Shown: piece by piece, positions 34,237 to 41,972 of the stretch
Numbering within the stretch: the stretch's first letter is position 1
How the letters are laid out: every line of letters starts with the position of its first letter
Source: Chryseobacterium gleum
GTDB taxonomy: Bacteria; Bacteroidota; Bacteroidia; Flavobacteriales_D; Crocinitomicaceae
DNA length: 45,897 bases
Reading direction: 5' to 3'
Assembly: GCA_945897805.1 (NCBI GenBank)
Contig: CAMDFX010000018.1
Coordinates: 1 to 45,897 of the forward strand
The notes under the pieces: generated by a model
Seen by the model: only the letters and a program-made list of their open reading frames with translations
What the model was told of the DNA's origin: nothing
Databases searched by the model: none
Position numbers and translations under genes: made by a program

Positions 34237-36125
34237 TATTTTTTATTTAAAACATGTTTTTGAATCCAATCAAACTTTGGCAAAGAACGGTAAGGATATT
34301 TTCCTTTTACAACGCCTTTTTCAACAATCATGAACGATGGATTTGACCTCGCTATTGCTTTCAACTCCGTTGGATCATTGGTAAAAACTGGAATATCAAA
34401 ACTATTTTTCTTTCTCCAGTCATTGATATCCTCTCGCGAAGCACTTGTTATCATAATGAAAGGAATTTTCTTGTATTTTGCTTGCTTAAACAATGCTTTA
34501 AATGATTGAATATCTTCAAAATCAGCAGTCAACAAATCTCGAGAGAAAACAATAAACACTGTTGGAGCATCCAGTATATAATCCTTAATTGAAATTTCTG
34601 CCAAGTCAGGATTAACTATTTGAATCTCTTTTACAATACTATAACTTATTGTATCGTAATCATTTGTGTTGTAAGAATCTTGCGCAACTTCAATCTCTGT
34701 TTGGTCAGTTTTATCTACGAGTAAATATCCAGGAATCATACTACCTGAAATTTGTTCTTTGATGTATTTCAAACTCAATTCAGCTTTTCCTATTTCAGAT
34801 GCTGCGATTATTGGATTAAATTGCTGTGTAATCGATGGCAATTTCGTTGGGATAATTTCCTTGGTCACCATTGTATCGTATTTCCAAATTTTCGTTTTTT
34901 CCCAAATCTTGGAATTGATATAAGCTTGACTACTTCCGTCAAACTCTTTTGTGTCGCCATTTTTAATGTTTTTGTACACCAACATATTCAAATATTTTCC
35001 ATCTACTCCATCGTTCATTTTGGCTTTCAAATCCGAGCCAACTGAATATGGACGATAATCTTTGATTGGTTCATAACGTAGGACATAAGTGGTCATGATT
35101 GCGCACAAAACCGTCACAACCAAGGCGCTTCCCCAGTGATTACCAAGATATTTGCCGCCTGCTTGCAATATCCAAAGCGCACCCAAAATGGCTACAACAC
35201 TGAATAATAATGGGAAATACCACCCAAATATGAACGAGAAAAAAGTCACAAATATCAACGAGATTGGGATAATATATTTATTGTCTTTCGCCGTATTGGG
35301 AACTATTCTTCTTTGTGAGATAAAAATCCACACAACCAAATAGAGTAAAACGATGTCTTTCCACAACGATTCTTTTGGAGTCAAAGAACGACCAATTGAG
35401 CCTTTCATCGCGTCTCCAAAACAGCCACAATCTGAAACGCATTGTGGTTGTTTCATTTCATCGACCACGAGCTCGCCATTAGCTTTAGAGACAATCTTGA
35501 TTTCCTTATTGGTTTTGGCTTCCTCCATTTTGATGGTGGCGATTTCACTTTTCAATTCGTAAGTATCTCTGTCAGTAAACTTCTTGTTTGAATCGCAATT
35601 AGCTGTGTGCCAAGTTAGAAATGTAAAAAATAACATCATCATTACCAACAACCAAGAAACGGTTTTCACCTTTCCACCAATCAGCACCAAAACACCCAAA
35701 ACAATTTCAGCAATACAAATAATGACGCTCAACCAGAGGGCAAAAGGAATTAACCATTCCAACGAAAAACCAGGAGCGCCAAACCATTCTTTGATTCTAA
35801 AAGCCAATGCACCATCCTCAAAATACTCTTCCAATTTGTAGCTAAATCCCAGTGGATCATTGGCCTTGATCAATCCAGATACGATGAATAATCCGCCTAC
35901 AAGCACCCTTGAAACGTAAGACATGAAAAGTCTTCCTTTCAAAATCACCAAGCCCGCAACGCTGACTCCCATCAGTAAAAATCCCGAAATCACTAGTAAC
36001 CATTTACTATTTTCAAAATTGTCATGAAACCCCATCGTTACCAATGTCAATCCCGCAAGATTGATTAAAATAAACAATGCATTAAATACAAATGATTGTC
36101 CTTGAAGTGTATGTGTATTCTTCAT
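34236..36125 (-). CDS. DoxX-like (BT_3928 type) membrane protein with C-terminal thioredoxin-like domain
   Basis: The protein has 629 residues. About the first 350 hold several transmembrane helices of the DoxX-like/MauE superfamily (SRVLVGGLFIVSGLIKANDP, WLSVIICIAEIVLGVLVLIG) plus a periplasmic-side Cys motif CVSDCGCFGD (C229, C233, C235) typical of the Bacteroidota BT_3928 group. About residues 490-629 resemble a thioredoxin-like fold (DAPTVFIVFSRDLLTADFED ... KKIPFIMITS ... FDIPVFTNDPTELKAIARSN), but no CxxC pair is visible there. A role in periplasmic or membrane thiol redox is inferred from DoxX/MauE relatives. It lies 44 bp after DUF1599 and overlaps tpiA by 1 base. Confidence 0.85.
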   Translation of the reverse strand: MKNTHTLQGQSFVFNALFILINLAGLTLVTMGFHDNFENSKWLLVISGFLLMGVSVAGLVILKGRLFMSYVSRVLVGGLFIVSGLIKANDPLGFSYKLEEYFEDGALAFRIKEWFGAPGFSLEWLIPFALWLSVIICIAEIVLGVLVLIGGKVKTVSWLLVMMMLFFTFLTWHTANCDSNKKFTDRDTYELKSEIATIKMEEAKTNKEIKIVSKANGELVVDEMKQPQCVSDCGCFGDAMKGSIGRSLTPKESLWKDIVLLYLVVWIFISQRRIVPNTAKDNKYIIPISLIFVTFFSFIFGWYFPLLFSVVAILGALWILQAGGKYLGNHWGSALVVTVLCAIMTTYVLRYEPIKDYRPYSVGSDLKAKMNDGVDGKYLNMLVYKNIKNGDTKEFDGSSQAYINSKIWEKTKIWKYDTMVTKEIIPTKLPSITQQFNPIIAASEIGKAELSLKYIKEQISGSMIPGYLLVDKTDQTEIEVAQDSYNTNDYDTISYSIVKEIQIVNPDLAEISIKDYILDAPTVFIVFSRDLLTADFEDIQSFKALFKQAKYKKIPFIMITSASREDINDWRKKNSFDIPVFTNDPTELKAIARSNPSFMIVEKGVVKGKYPYRSLPKFDWIQKHVLNKK

Positions 36126-36169
36126 CTTTAAAAATTTAACATTTTATCTTAAAATCAATTATTTAGCAG

Positions 36170-36706
36170 TTATTCCTCCAAATGAATCAGAGCAAATACT
36201 GCGTAATTCAGCATATCAAAATAATTGGCATCTATACCTTCACTCATGATCGTTTTGCCTAAGTTATCTTCTATTTGTTTTACTCTCAATAGTTTCATTA
36301 AAATCAAATCTGTCAATGAACTTACGCGCATATCTCTCCAAGCTTCACCGTAATCATGGTTTTTACGTTCCATCAATTCAAAAGCTTGGTTGCTGTAATT
36401 ATCGTACAATTTCAATGCTTCATCTGCTGTCAATTCTAAAGCGGAATTATCTTTCTGCTCCAACTGAACCAAAGCCATGATGCAATAATTGACAATTGCT
36501 TTGAATTCATCGTCAATTTCTTCGCCCACTTTACTAATTCCGGTCTCTTGCAAGGTACGAATTCTTTGTGCTTTAATGAAAATTTGATCTGTCAAAGACG
36601 AAGGTCTCAAAATTCTCCATGCAGTTCCGTAATCTTTCGTTTTTTTTGAAAAAATATCTCTACAAGCTGTAATGACTTTCGTATATTGTTGCGATGTTTG
36701 TACCAT
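36170..36706 (-). CDS. DUF1599 (Nmad1-like) protein, two tandem copies of the domain
   Basis: The 178-residue protein contains the DUF1599 motif twice: KKTKDYGTAWRILRPSSLTD near residue 21 and RKNHDYGEAWRDMRVSSLTD near residue 113, each followed by a helix with conserved basic residues. The family has been linked by others to nucleotide modification (Nmad1), but I know of no established biochemical role for the stand-alone Bacteroidota form. The gene starts 10 bp from the folP start on the opposite strand, so the two promoters must overlap or lie inside the neighbouring coding regions. Confidence 0.9.
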   Translation of the reverse strand: MVQTSQQYTKVITACRDIFSKKTKDYGTAWRILRPSSLTDQIFIKAQRIRTLQETGISKVGEEIDDEFKAIVNYCIMALVQLEQKDNSALELTADEALKLYDNYSNQAFELMERKNHDYGEAWRDMRVSSLTDLILMKLLRVKQIEDNLGKTIMSEGIDANYFDMLNYAVFALIHLEE

Positions 36707-36716
36707 TGTTGATATT

Positions 36717-37571
36717 ATGCGAAAATTAAGGGTTGAAGATAGTTATTTTCCTTCAAAAAATAGCATTCGATTTGGTGAAAATTTATTTAGTCTTGCTGTT
36801 CCAAAAGTGATGGGTATCATAAATTGTACTCCCGACTCATTTTATGAAGGAAGTAGATATGAGACTATTAAAGGGATTTTGACCCAAACAGAGAAGTTTA
36901 TTTCCGAGGGAGTTGACATTATTGACATCGGTGGATATTCTACTCGGCCAGGTTCTTTTAACATACCTTTAACAGAAGAAATTGAAAGAACGCAACATGC
37001 AATCGCTTCAATTCGCAAAGAATTTCCTGAAATCCTTATTTCCATCGATACTTTTCGATCACAGGTTGCGCTGGAAGCCTTGGAGGCCGGCGTTAATTTG
37101 GTGAACGACATCAGCGGCGGAGAAATTGACCCTGAAATTTGGAATGTAGTAGCGAAATACGAATGTCCATATATCTTGATGCACATGCGCGGCACTCCGC
37201 AAAGCATGCAAGATTTCACAACGTATGATTCTCTTTTTAAAGATATTGCCTCGTATTTTTCTACTAAAATAAACACCTTAAAAAAATTGGGTATTCACGA
37301 TGTAATAATCGATCCAGGATTTGGTTTCTCAAAAACCTTGGAACAAAATGATGAATTGCTCAACACTTTGTCTGATTTACAGTTTTTAGGTTGTCCGATT
37401 TTGGTAGGATTCTCAAGAAAATCAATGATTTACAAAAAATTGGGAATTACTGCGCAAGAAGCGCTCAACGGAACAACGATTTTGAATACCAAAGCAATTT
37501 TGAATGGAGCTAAAATTTTAAGAGTTCACGACGTGAAGGAAGCGAAGGAAGTTGTGGAATTGTTGAGCTAG
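36717..37571 (+). CDS. folP: Dihydropteroate synthase
   Basis: The 284-residue protein joins 4-aminobenzoate to dihydropterin pyrophosphate in folate synthesis. Visible DHPS motifs in order: VMGIINCTPDSFYEG, VDIIDIGGYSTRPGS, ISIDTFRS, LVNDISGG, ILMHMRGTPQSMQ, IIDPGFGFSKT and ILVGFSRKSM. The ATG at 36717 is chosen: an in-frame ATG at 36672 would add 15 residues and overlap the divergent DUF1599 gene, and flavobacterial FolP proteins have a short leader before the PKVMGI strand. Transcription diverges from the DUF1599 operon. Confidence 0.95.
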   Translation: MRKLRVEDSYFPSKNSIRFGENLFSLAVPKVMGIINCTPDSFYEGSRYETIKGILTQTEKFISEGVDIIDIGGYSTRPGSFNIPLTEEIERTQHAIASIRKEFPEILISIDTFRSQVALEALEAGVNLVNDISGGEIDPEIWNVVAKYECPYILMHMRGTPQSMQDFTTYDSLFKDIASYFSTKINTLKKLGIHDVIIDPGFGFSKTLEQNDELLNTLSDLQFLGCPILVGFSRKSMIYKKLGITAQEALNGTTILNTKAILNGAKILRVHDVKEAKEVVELLS

Positions 37572-37622
37572 ACTTTTAGATTGTTGGACTATTGGATTGT
37601 TAGATTATTGGATTCGGGATTC
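37572..37622. repeat. Degenerate GATTRTTGG-type quasi-tandem repeat
   Basis: The spacer between the convergent folP and DUF721 genes consists of imperfect repeats such as GATTGTTGGACTATTGGATT. The same texture reappears at 39543-39590 and 39702-39740. It is simple-sequence-like and no function is evident; no clear terminator hairpin was seen between the two converging genes. Confidence 0.5.
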
Positions 37623-37647
37623 TTTCAACGTTGGAAACAAATTCCAT

Positions 37648-37953
37648 TTATGAAAACCACACATCCGTAATAATCTCTGATCCAGCCGTTTCATTTACCC
37701 GCTGAATGATGATGCTTTTTCCGAACAACAATTCCTCTCTCATCACAGAAGAATCAATTTCAAGATGCAAAATTCGATTTCTGATGTAGATGTTTTTGGT
37801 GCGTAAAAAAACAGCGCGGCCCATCATTTCTTCCCATTTGGAAAGCACATCTATTTCTTTCATTTTCCCGTCCCAGCCATAAGCGCGCATCAATTTTTCG
37901 ATCGCATCGCCCAAAGTGGTTTGGTTTTTTACTCTTTTATCTTCCTCATTCAT
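37648..37953 (-). CDS. DUF721 / DciA-like protein
   Basis: The 101-residue protein fits DUF721: LGDAIEKLMRAYGWDGKMKE at the N-terminus, then WEEMMGRAVFLRTKNIYIRN and LHLEIDSSVMREELLFGKS. The DciA branch of the family loads the replicative helicase DnaB in many bacteria without DnaC. Whether this short Bacteroidota form does so is inference. Its ATG lies inside the last codons of recF (ATGAATGA, 8-bp overlap), so translation is coupled with the recombination protein. Confidence 0.85.
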   Translation of the reverse strand: MNEEDKRVKNQTTLGDAIEKLMRAYGWDGKMKEIDVLSKWEEMMGRAVFLRTKNIYIRNRILHLEIDSSVMREELLFGKSIIIQRVNETAGSEIITDVWFS

Positions 37954-39058
37954 AAATTACTTCTTGAATGTTCATTGAATCAATATTGAAAATGTGATAT
38001 TCCATGTCAATTTTACTAAAAACGGCTTTAATTCGTTCTGATTCTGTATCGGTTACCAATACTTGACCAAAAACATGGTCCGAAACCAAGGACATTAATT
38101 TCTCCACACGTTGGTGGTCTAATTTGTCGAAAATATCGTCCAACATCAAGACTGGTTTTTTGTTTAAATGCTTTTTCAACCAGTCAAACTGCGCCAATCT
38201 CAAAGCGATTAAAAACGATTTTTGTTGTCCTTGCGAACCAAATTTTTTCACTGGATAACCTTTGATGGTAAACAATAAATCATCTTTGTGTGTTCCGCCA
38301 GTAGTAAATTGACTTTGAGAATCTTTCCTGCGATTTTGTTCCAACAATTCTTCGAAAGAAATATCAATCAATGCAGAACGATATTCCAATTTTACGATTT
38401 CAGATTCTTCGCCAATAAATTGATAATAAGTCTGAAAAATGGGAATAAATTCCTCCAAAAACGCTTTTCTACCCTCGTATATCGCATTTCCAGCTTGAAT
38501 CAATTGCGCATCCCAAACGTCCATACTTTCGCGTTCAAAAAAACCGTTTTCATAAAAATGTTTGAGCAAGGCATTTCGTTGGTCCAAAATTTTGGTGTAG
38601 CGAACCAAATAATCTAAGTATTTTCGGTCGAATTGCGAGATAATTCCATCCATCCAACGGCGGCGAACTTCGCTACCCTCAGCGATTAAATCTCTGTCAT
38701 ACGGCGAAATAATCACGGAAGGAAAACTGCCGATATGATCCGCCAATTTTTCGTATTCTGCTTTGTTTCGCTTGAAGATTTTCTTCGCGCCCGCTTTCAC
38801 GCCGCAATAAATTTCCGTTTCCTTATCTTCCTCTTGCCAAGTGCCTTGCACCACAAAAAACTGCTCGTTGAAACGGATATTTTGTTTGTCAACAGGATTG
38901 AGATAAGATTTGCACATACTCAAATAATGCACCGCGTCCAACACGTTGGTTTTGCCAGCACCATTCTTTCCCACAAAGCAATTAATTCCCTCATTGAGCT
39001 CAAATTCAGCTTGCGCGTAATTCTTGAAATTAATTAAAGAAATGGATTTTAAATGCAT
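37946..39058 (-). CDS. recF: DNA replication and repair protein RecF
   Basis: The 370-residue SMC-like ATPase has Walker A GKNGAGKT (residues 30-37), the ABC-type signature region FGSQGQQKSF and Walker B PVLMLDDIFDKLD with the D-loop, in the standard RecF spacing. RecF acts with RecO and RecR to load RecA at gapped DNA and stalled forks. It is followed by the overlapping DUF721 gene, an arrangement I recall from other Bacteroidota. A TAACTTTG box sits 4 nt before the ATG, suggesting a very short or absent leader. Confidence 0.96.
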   Translation of the reverse strand: MHLKSISLINFKNYAQAEFELNEGINCFVGKNGAGKTNVLDAVHYLSMCKSYLNPVDKQNIRFNEQFFVVQGTWQEEDKETEIYCGVKAGAKKIFKRNKAEYEKLADHIGSFPSVIISPYDRDLIAEGSEVRRRWMDGIISQFDRKYLDYLVRYTKILDQRNALLKHFYENGFFERESMDVWDAQLIQAGNAIYEGRKAFLEEFIPIFQTYYQFIGEESEIVKLEYRSALIDISFEELLEQNRRKDSQSQFTTGGTHKDDLLFTIKGYPVKKFGSQGQQKSFLIALRLAQFDWLKKHLNKKPVLMLDDIFDKLDHQRVEKLMSLVSDHVFGQVLVTDTESERIKAVFSKIDMEYHIFNIDSMNIQEVIYE

Positions 39059-39062
39059 GTCA

Positions 39063-39070
39063 CAAAGTTA
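39063..39070 (-). promoter_or_regulatory. Candidate -7 box TAACTTTG of recF
   Basis: The octamer matches TAnnTTTG and ends 4 nt before the recF ATG (TAACTTTGTGACATG). No convincing TTTG element lies 17-23 nt further upstream. Confidence 0.45.
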
Positions 39071-39243
39071 ACTTAAACGCTTGTAAAGCGAAATAAAAAT
39101 TTGGTTTTTATTTGTGGTTAAACTTTTGGTGGGAAATAAAAGTTTTGTTGAAAATTAACGGTCAAATTTCTTCAAATTAAAATAAAATCTCAAGACATTC
39201 CAGTTTAAAATTGCTGTGAAAATCTTCTAAAGAATAACAATTT
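39071..39243. other. AT-rich spacer, nothing recognised
   Basis: No open frame with coding character, RNA gene or clear hairpin was seen here. It is the first part of the 790-bp gene-free stretch 39059-39856; the remainder is repeats described separately. Confidence 0.5.
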
Positions 39244-39332
39244 GGGCGTTTCCCTCACGGGTCAGGCTTTTTGTTTCAATCTTTCAGCGAAAAAAAATCG
39301 CCAAAAGGATTTACACTTCAATCCTTAACGCA
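39244..39332 (+). repeat. Conserved dispersed element (GGGCGTTTCCCTCACGGGTC ... CAATCCTTAACGC)
   Basis: The stretch has the sequence of a family I remember from many Bacteroidota intergenic regions: GGGCGTT(T)CCC, then GGGTCAGGCTTT, CAATCTTT, and a closing ACTTCAATCCTTAACGC. It contains small hairpins, GCGA/TCGC around an A run and AAGGATT (39305-39311) with AATCCTT (39320-39326). No function is known to me; a non-coding RNA or mobile non-autonomous element are options. The recognition rests on memory, without a search. Confidence 0.5.
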
Positions 39333-39466
39333 AAAAAAATGAAATCTGCTTCTACGAAAAATTATTTGACGGTTTGTTTTCGGATTATCAATTGCCGCAG
39401 GGTTTTTGTCATGGTTTTTGAATCAAAAACACACGCCAAAAACATTCAATTTTTCCTTTTTTTCGC

Positions 39467-39511
39467 GACGGATTTGATCCGTCTTAATTAATATGTGACA
39501 CCTACGGCGCC
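39467..39511. repeat. Small hairpin GACGGATTTGATCCGTC and a degenerate GGTGCC-type palindrome
   Basis: A 7-bp perfect stem (39467-39473 with 39477-39483) with loop TTG is followed by CACCTACGGCGCC (to 39511), which is an inverted, diverged relative of the GGTGCCGTTAGGCACC palindromes at 20.4 kb. No gene is nearby, so a terminator role is unlikely. Confidence 0.4.
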
Positions 39512-39550
39512 GGCGGAAGGATAGATTTAACCTTTATTAGGTGGCTTTTT

Positions 39551-39846
39551 TAGATTATTCGATTTATGGATTTTTCGATTTTTTGAATGAGCAACAAACG
39601 TTTATTTTAAAGGTTATCGAAAGTCCAATGATCCAAAAATCTAATCATCCAACACCGACGTAGTGAATCCACCTAAAAATCCGTGCATCCGTGGCTAATT
39701 TTGGATTATTTGATTTATGGATTTTTCGATTTTTGGAATGAGCAACAAACGTTTATTTTAAAGGTTATCGAAAGTCCAATGATCCAAAAATCTAATCATC
39801 CAACACCGACGTAGTCAATCCACCCAAAAATCCGTGCATCCGTGGC
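39551..39846. repeat. Two tandem 151-bp repeats ending in the CCACGGAT motif
   Basis: The sequence from 39552 recurs 151 bases later from 39703 with only a few differences (for example GCAACAAACG at 39591 and 39742). Each copy ends with AAAAATCCGTGCATCCGTGG (39675 and 39826 onward), the inverted form of the motif at 20396 and 5423-5441. Each unit also carries inverted words TGGATTTTTCGATT and AATGATCCAAAAATCT. Near-identity points to a recent tandem duplication. Confidence 0.85.
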
Positions 39847-39856
39847 TCAAAAAAAA

Positions 39857-40189
39857 TCAATCAATTTTAGCACGCTTCAAATCTGATTTTTCAAGATCAA
39901 AAACGATGGTTCCTAAATCTACGTCGAACCAAGTTAAAAACGTTTCCATGGAAATCGGTGGCCAAATAGATTCATCTTCGGAAATCATCGACAACTCATT
40001 TTTTAGGATTTTCTTAAAGTGTTTTTCCAAGATTGGCTCGATTTCGAAAAAATCTTCTTCAATCAAAAAGTTGGTGCCTTCCACTTCGTCTTCTTCTGAA
40101 AAAATGACCGATTTATCAATTTGGTTTGCCCAATCAAAAAATGGCTTTTTCGGTTTGATGGTCAAAAATCCTCTGTTTACAATTTGCAT
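39857..40189 (-). CDS. Conserved-looking hypothetical protein, 110 aa
   Basis: An acidic soluble protein (MQIVNRGFLTIKPKKPFFDW at the start; many Glu/Asp residues) without signal peptide, membrane segment or recognised domain. The N-terminal pattern of a beta hairpin followed by FxDWANQ reminds me of small uncharacterised flavobacterial proteins, but I cannot name a family. It starts after the lipoprotein gene with a 10-bp gap and is probably translated from the same transcript. It ends about 10 bp from the repeat cluster. Confidence 0.75.
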   Translation of the reverse strand: MQIVNRGFLTIKPKKPFFDWANQIDKSVIFSEEDEVEGTNFLIEEDFFEIEPILEKHFKKILKNELSMISEDESIWPPISMETFLTWFDVDLGTIVFDLEKSDLKRAKID

Positions 40190-40199
40190 GTTATCTGTT

Positions 40200-40850
40200 T
40201 TAATTTGGTAAAATTTCTATGGGTGTCAATATTCCTTTGTCGTCTATGGAATTCCAAACGCCTTTTCCGCGCGGCTGTTGAAGCATGAAAAAATCAAATT
40301 TCTTGTTTTCTCTGATGTTAGACAAAACAGCAGTCCATCTTTCTCCGTTCATTTTTTGCGCTGATTCAATGAAAAACAAGGTTTTGTCTACTAAAAAGAA
40401 ACAGGTTGCGCGTTTTGAGAAACTGACATTACTTCCAATCGCGATGCTTTTGCATTTTGCTCCATAGCAATCCAGCCAATTGTAGAAAGTGTTTTTGCTC
40501 ATGACATTATTTTTAAAATCCCAACGCATGAAAACCAAGGAATCTTTGGCGGTTTTTAAATACCATTTTTCTGCTTTTAATGCGCCAAATCTGTCGGGAT
40601 AAATCAAAGTGTCTAACTTAAAAACCAAGTTTTTGTCAAATTCTAAACTGTCGATTATTTGTTGCGAAAAACTAGAAATTGAATCGTAAAACAAGCCATT
40701 TACAACTGCATTTTTTGCCTTGCTTGTAACTTCAATTTTGTCTTTTACGGAAGGTTTTGTCAACGAATTAAAATCCACCACTTCCTCTTTTTCGTTTTTA
40801 CAAGCGAAGAAAAGCAATGAAATACCGAATAAAAATGACCAAATCTTCAT
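40200..40850 (-). CDS. Putative lipoprotein of unknown function, 216 aa
   Basis: The N-terminus (MKIWSFLFGISLLFFACKNE) is a signal sequence with a lipobox-like LFFAC, so Cys17 is probably lipidated and the protein membrane-anchored. The mature part is mixed alpha/beta with no recognised domain (YPDRFGALKAEKWYLKTAKD; FDFFMLQQPRGKGVWNSIDD). It lies upstream of the 110-aa hypothetical gene, 10 bp apart, likely co-transcribed. A near -7 box (TAACTTTC) lies in the 59-bp spacer after the aldolase gene. Confidence 0.8.
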   Translation of the reverse strand: MKIWSFLFGISLLFFACKNEKEEVVDFNSLTKPSVKDKIEVTSKAKNAVVNGLFYDSISSFSQQIIDSLEFDKNLVFKLDTLIYPDRFGALKAEKWYLKTAKDSLVFMRWDFKNNVMSKNTFYNWLDCYGAKCKSIAIGSNVSFSKRATCFFLVDKTLFFIESAQKMNGERWTAVLSNIRENKKFDFFMLQQPRGKGVWNSIDDKGILTPIEILPN

Positions 40851-40909
40851 AAATAATTCTTTTCCTTGTTCCTAAAAAAACTTATTCCAAAACTGAAAGT
40901 TAGCCAATT

Positions 40910-41929
40910 TTATCCTTTGATTTTTGTAATCAGTTCCAATGTTTGTTCTAATTGCGAATCAGAAATATCTAAATGTGTCACCATGCGCAACATTCCTGGG
41001 CCAAAAGCCATAATTAAAACGCCTAAATCTTTGAATTCTTGAATGATTGCATCTCGTTTGCTTGCATCTTTTAAGATCGCAACAACGATATTTGTTTCCA
41101 CGGGCACAACGGTTTCTACCCAGTCGCAGTTCAACAAGGCACTTTCAAGCATTTTTGCTTTTTGGTGGTCTTCTTTCAAGCGCAACACATTATTTTCAAG
41201 CGCATAAATTCCTGCGGCGGCTAAAAATCCAGCTTGTCGCATTCCTCCGCCCATCACTTTGCGCACACGTCGGGCTTTTTTGATGAAATCAGTTTTTCCA
41301 AGCAACAATGAACCAACAGGCGCGCCCAAACCTTTCGACAAACAAATTGAAATTGAATCGAATTGAGAGGCATATGTTTTGAAAGGTACATTATTCTCGA
41401 CCAACGCATTAAATAATCTTGCGCCATCAATATGCAAAGGAATATTTTGTTCCAAAGCAAATTTTCGGATTTTTTGAATTTCTGCAAAATCATAAATTGC
41501 ACCACCGCCACGATTAAATGTATCTTCAAGAGAAATCAATTCCGTTACAGGAAAATGTACATCGTCAGGATTGACCCATTGTGCAATTTGTTCTTGCGTA
41601 ATTCTTCCGCGATTTCCTGGTAAAAGTCGCACTGAAGCGCCAGAATTTTTAGCAATTCCGCCACCTTCATATTTGTAAATGTGACTTTCATCATTGCAAA
41701 TGATTTCTCCACCAGGTTTCACATGCACATTGATTGCAATTTGATTGGTTTGCGTGCCAGAACTGCAAAAAAGTGCCGCTTCCATGCCAAACATATCAGC
41801 TGCTTTTTCTTGCAACAAATTCACCGTTGGATCTTCTTGAAAAACATCGTCGCCAATTGAAGCGTTAAACATGGCTTCGCGCATGGCTGGTGTTGGTTTG
41901 GTTACTGTATCACTGCGGAAATCTATCAT
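40910..41929 (-). CDS. ltaE: Low-specificity threonine aldolase (PLP-dependent beta-eliminating lyase family)
   Basis: The 339-residue protein begins with IDFRSDTVTKPTPAMREAM, the hallmark of the GLY1/LtaE family, and has the PLP lysine at K199 in LSKGLGAPVGS (equivalent to the family active-site lysine), the cofactor region CSSGTQTNQIAI, and HIDGARLFNA carrying the PLP-contacting Asp. It cleaves L-threonine or L-allo-threonine to glycine and acetaldehyde in the cytosol. A TATTTTTG -7-like box lies at 41958-41965 upstream on the - strand. Confidence 0.93.
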   Translation of the reverse strand: MIDFRSDTVTKPTPAMREAMFNASIGDDVFQEDPTVNLLQEKAADMFGMEAALFCSSGTQTNQIAINVHVKPGGEIICNDESHIYKYEGGGIAKNSGASVRLLPGNRGRITQEQIAQWVNPDDVHFPVTELISLEDTFNRGGGAIYDFAEIQKIRKFALEQNIPLHIDGARLFNALVENNVPFKTYASQFDSISICLSKGLGAPVGSLLLGKTDFIKKARRVRKVMGGGMRQAGFLAAAGIYALENNVLRLKEDHQKAKMLESALLNCDWVETVVPVETNIVVAILKDASKRDAIIQEFKDLGVLIMAFGPGMLRMVTHLDISDSQLEQTLELITKIKG

Positions 41930-41972
41930 GGAAATTAGATGTTAACTTTAAGTTTTACAAAAATAAACAATT

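Noticed and set aside
39059-39856. Replication origin near recF
   Set aside because: The spacer is AT-rich and next to recF, but no cluster of DnaA boxes (TTATNCACA) was found, and dnaA, dnaN and gyrB are not adjacent.
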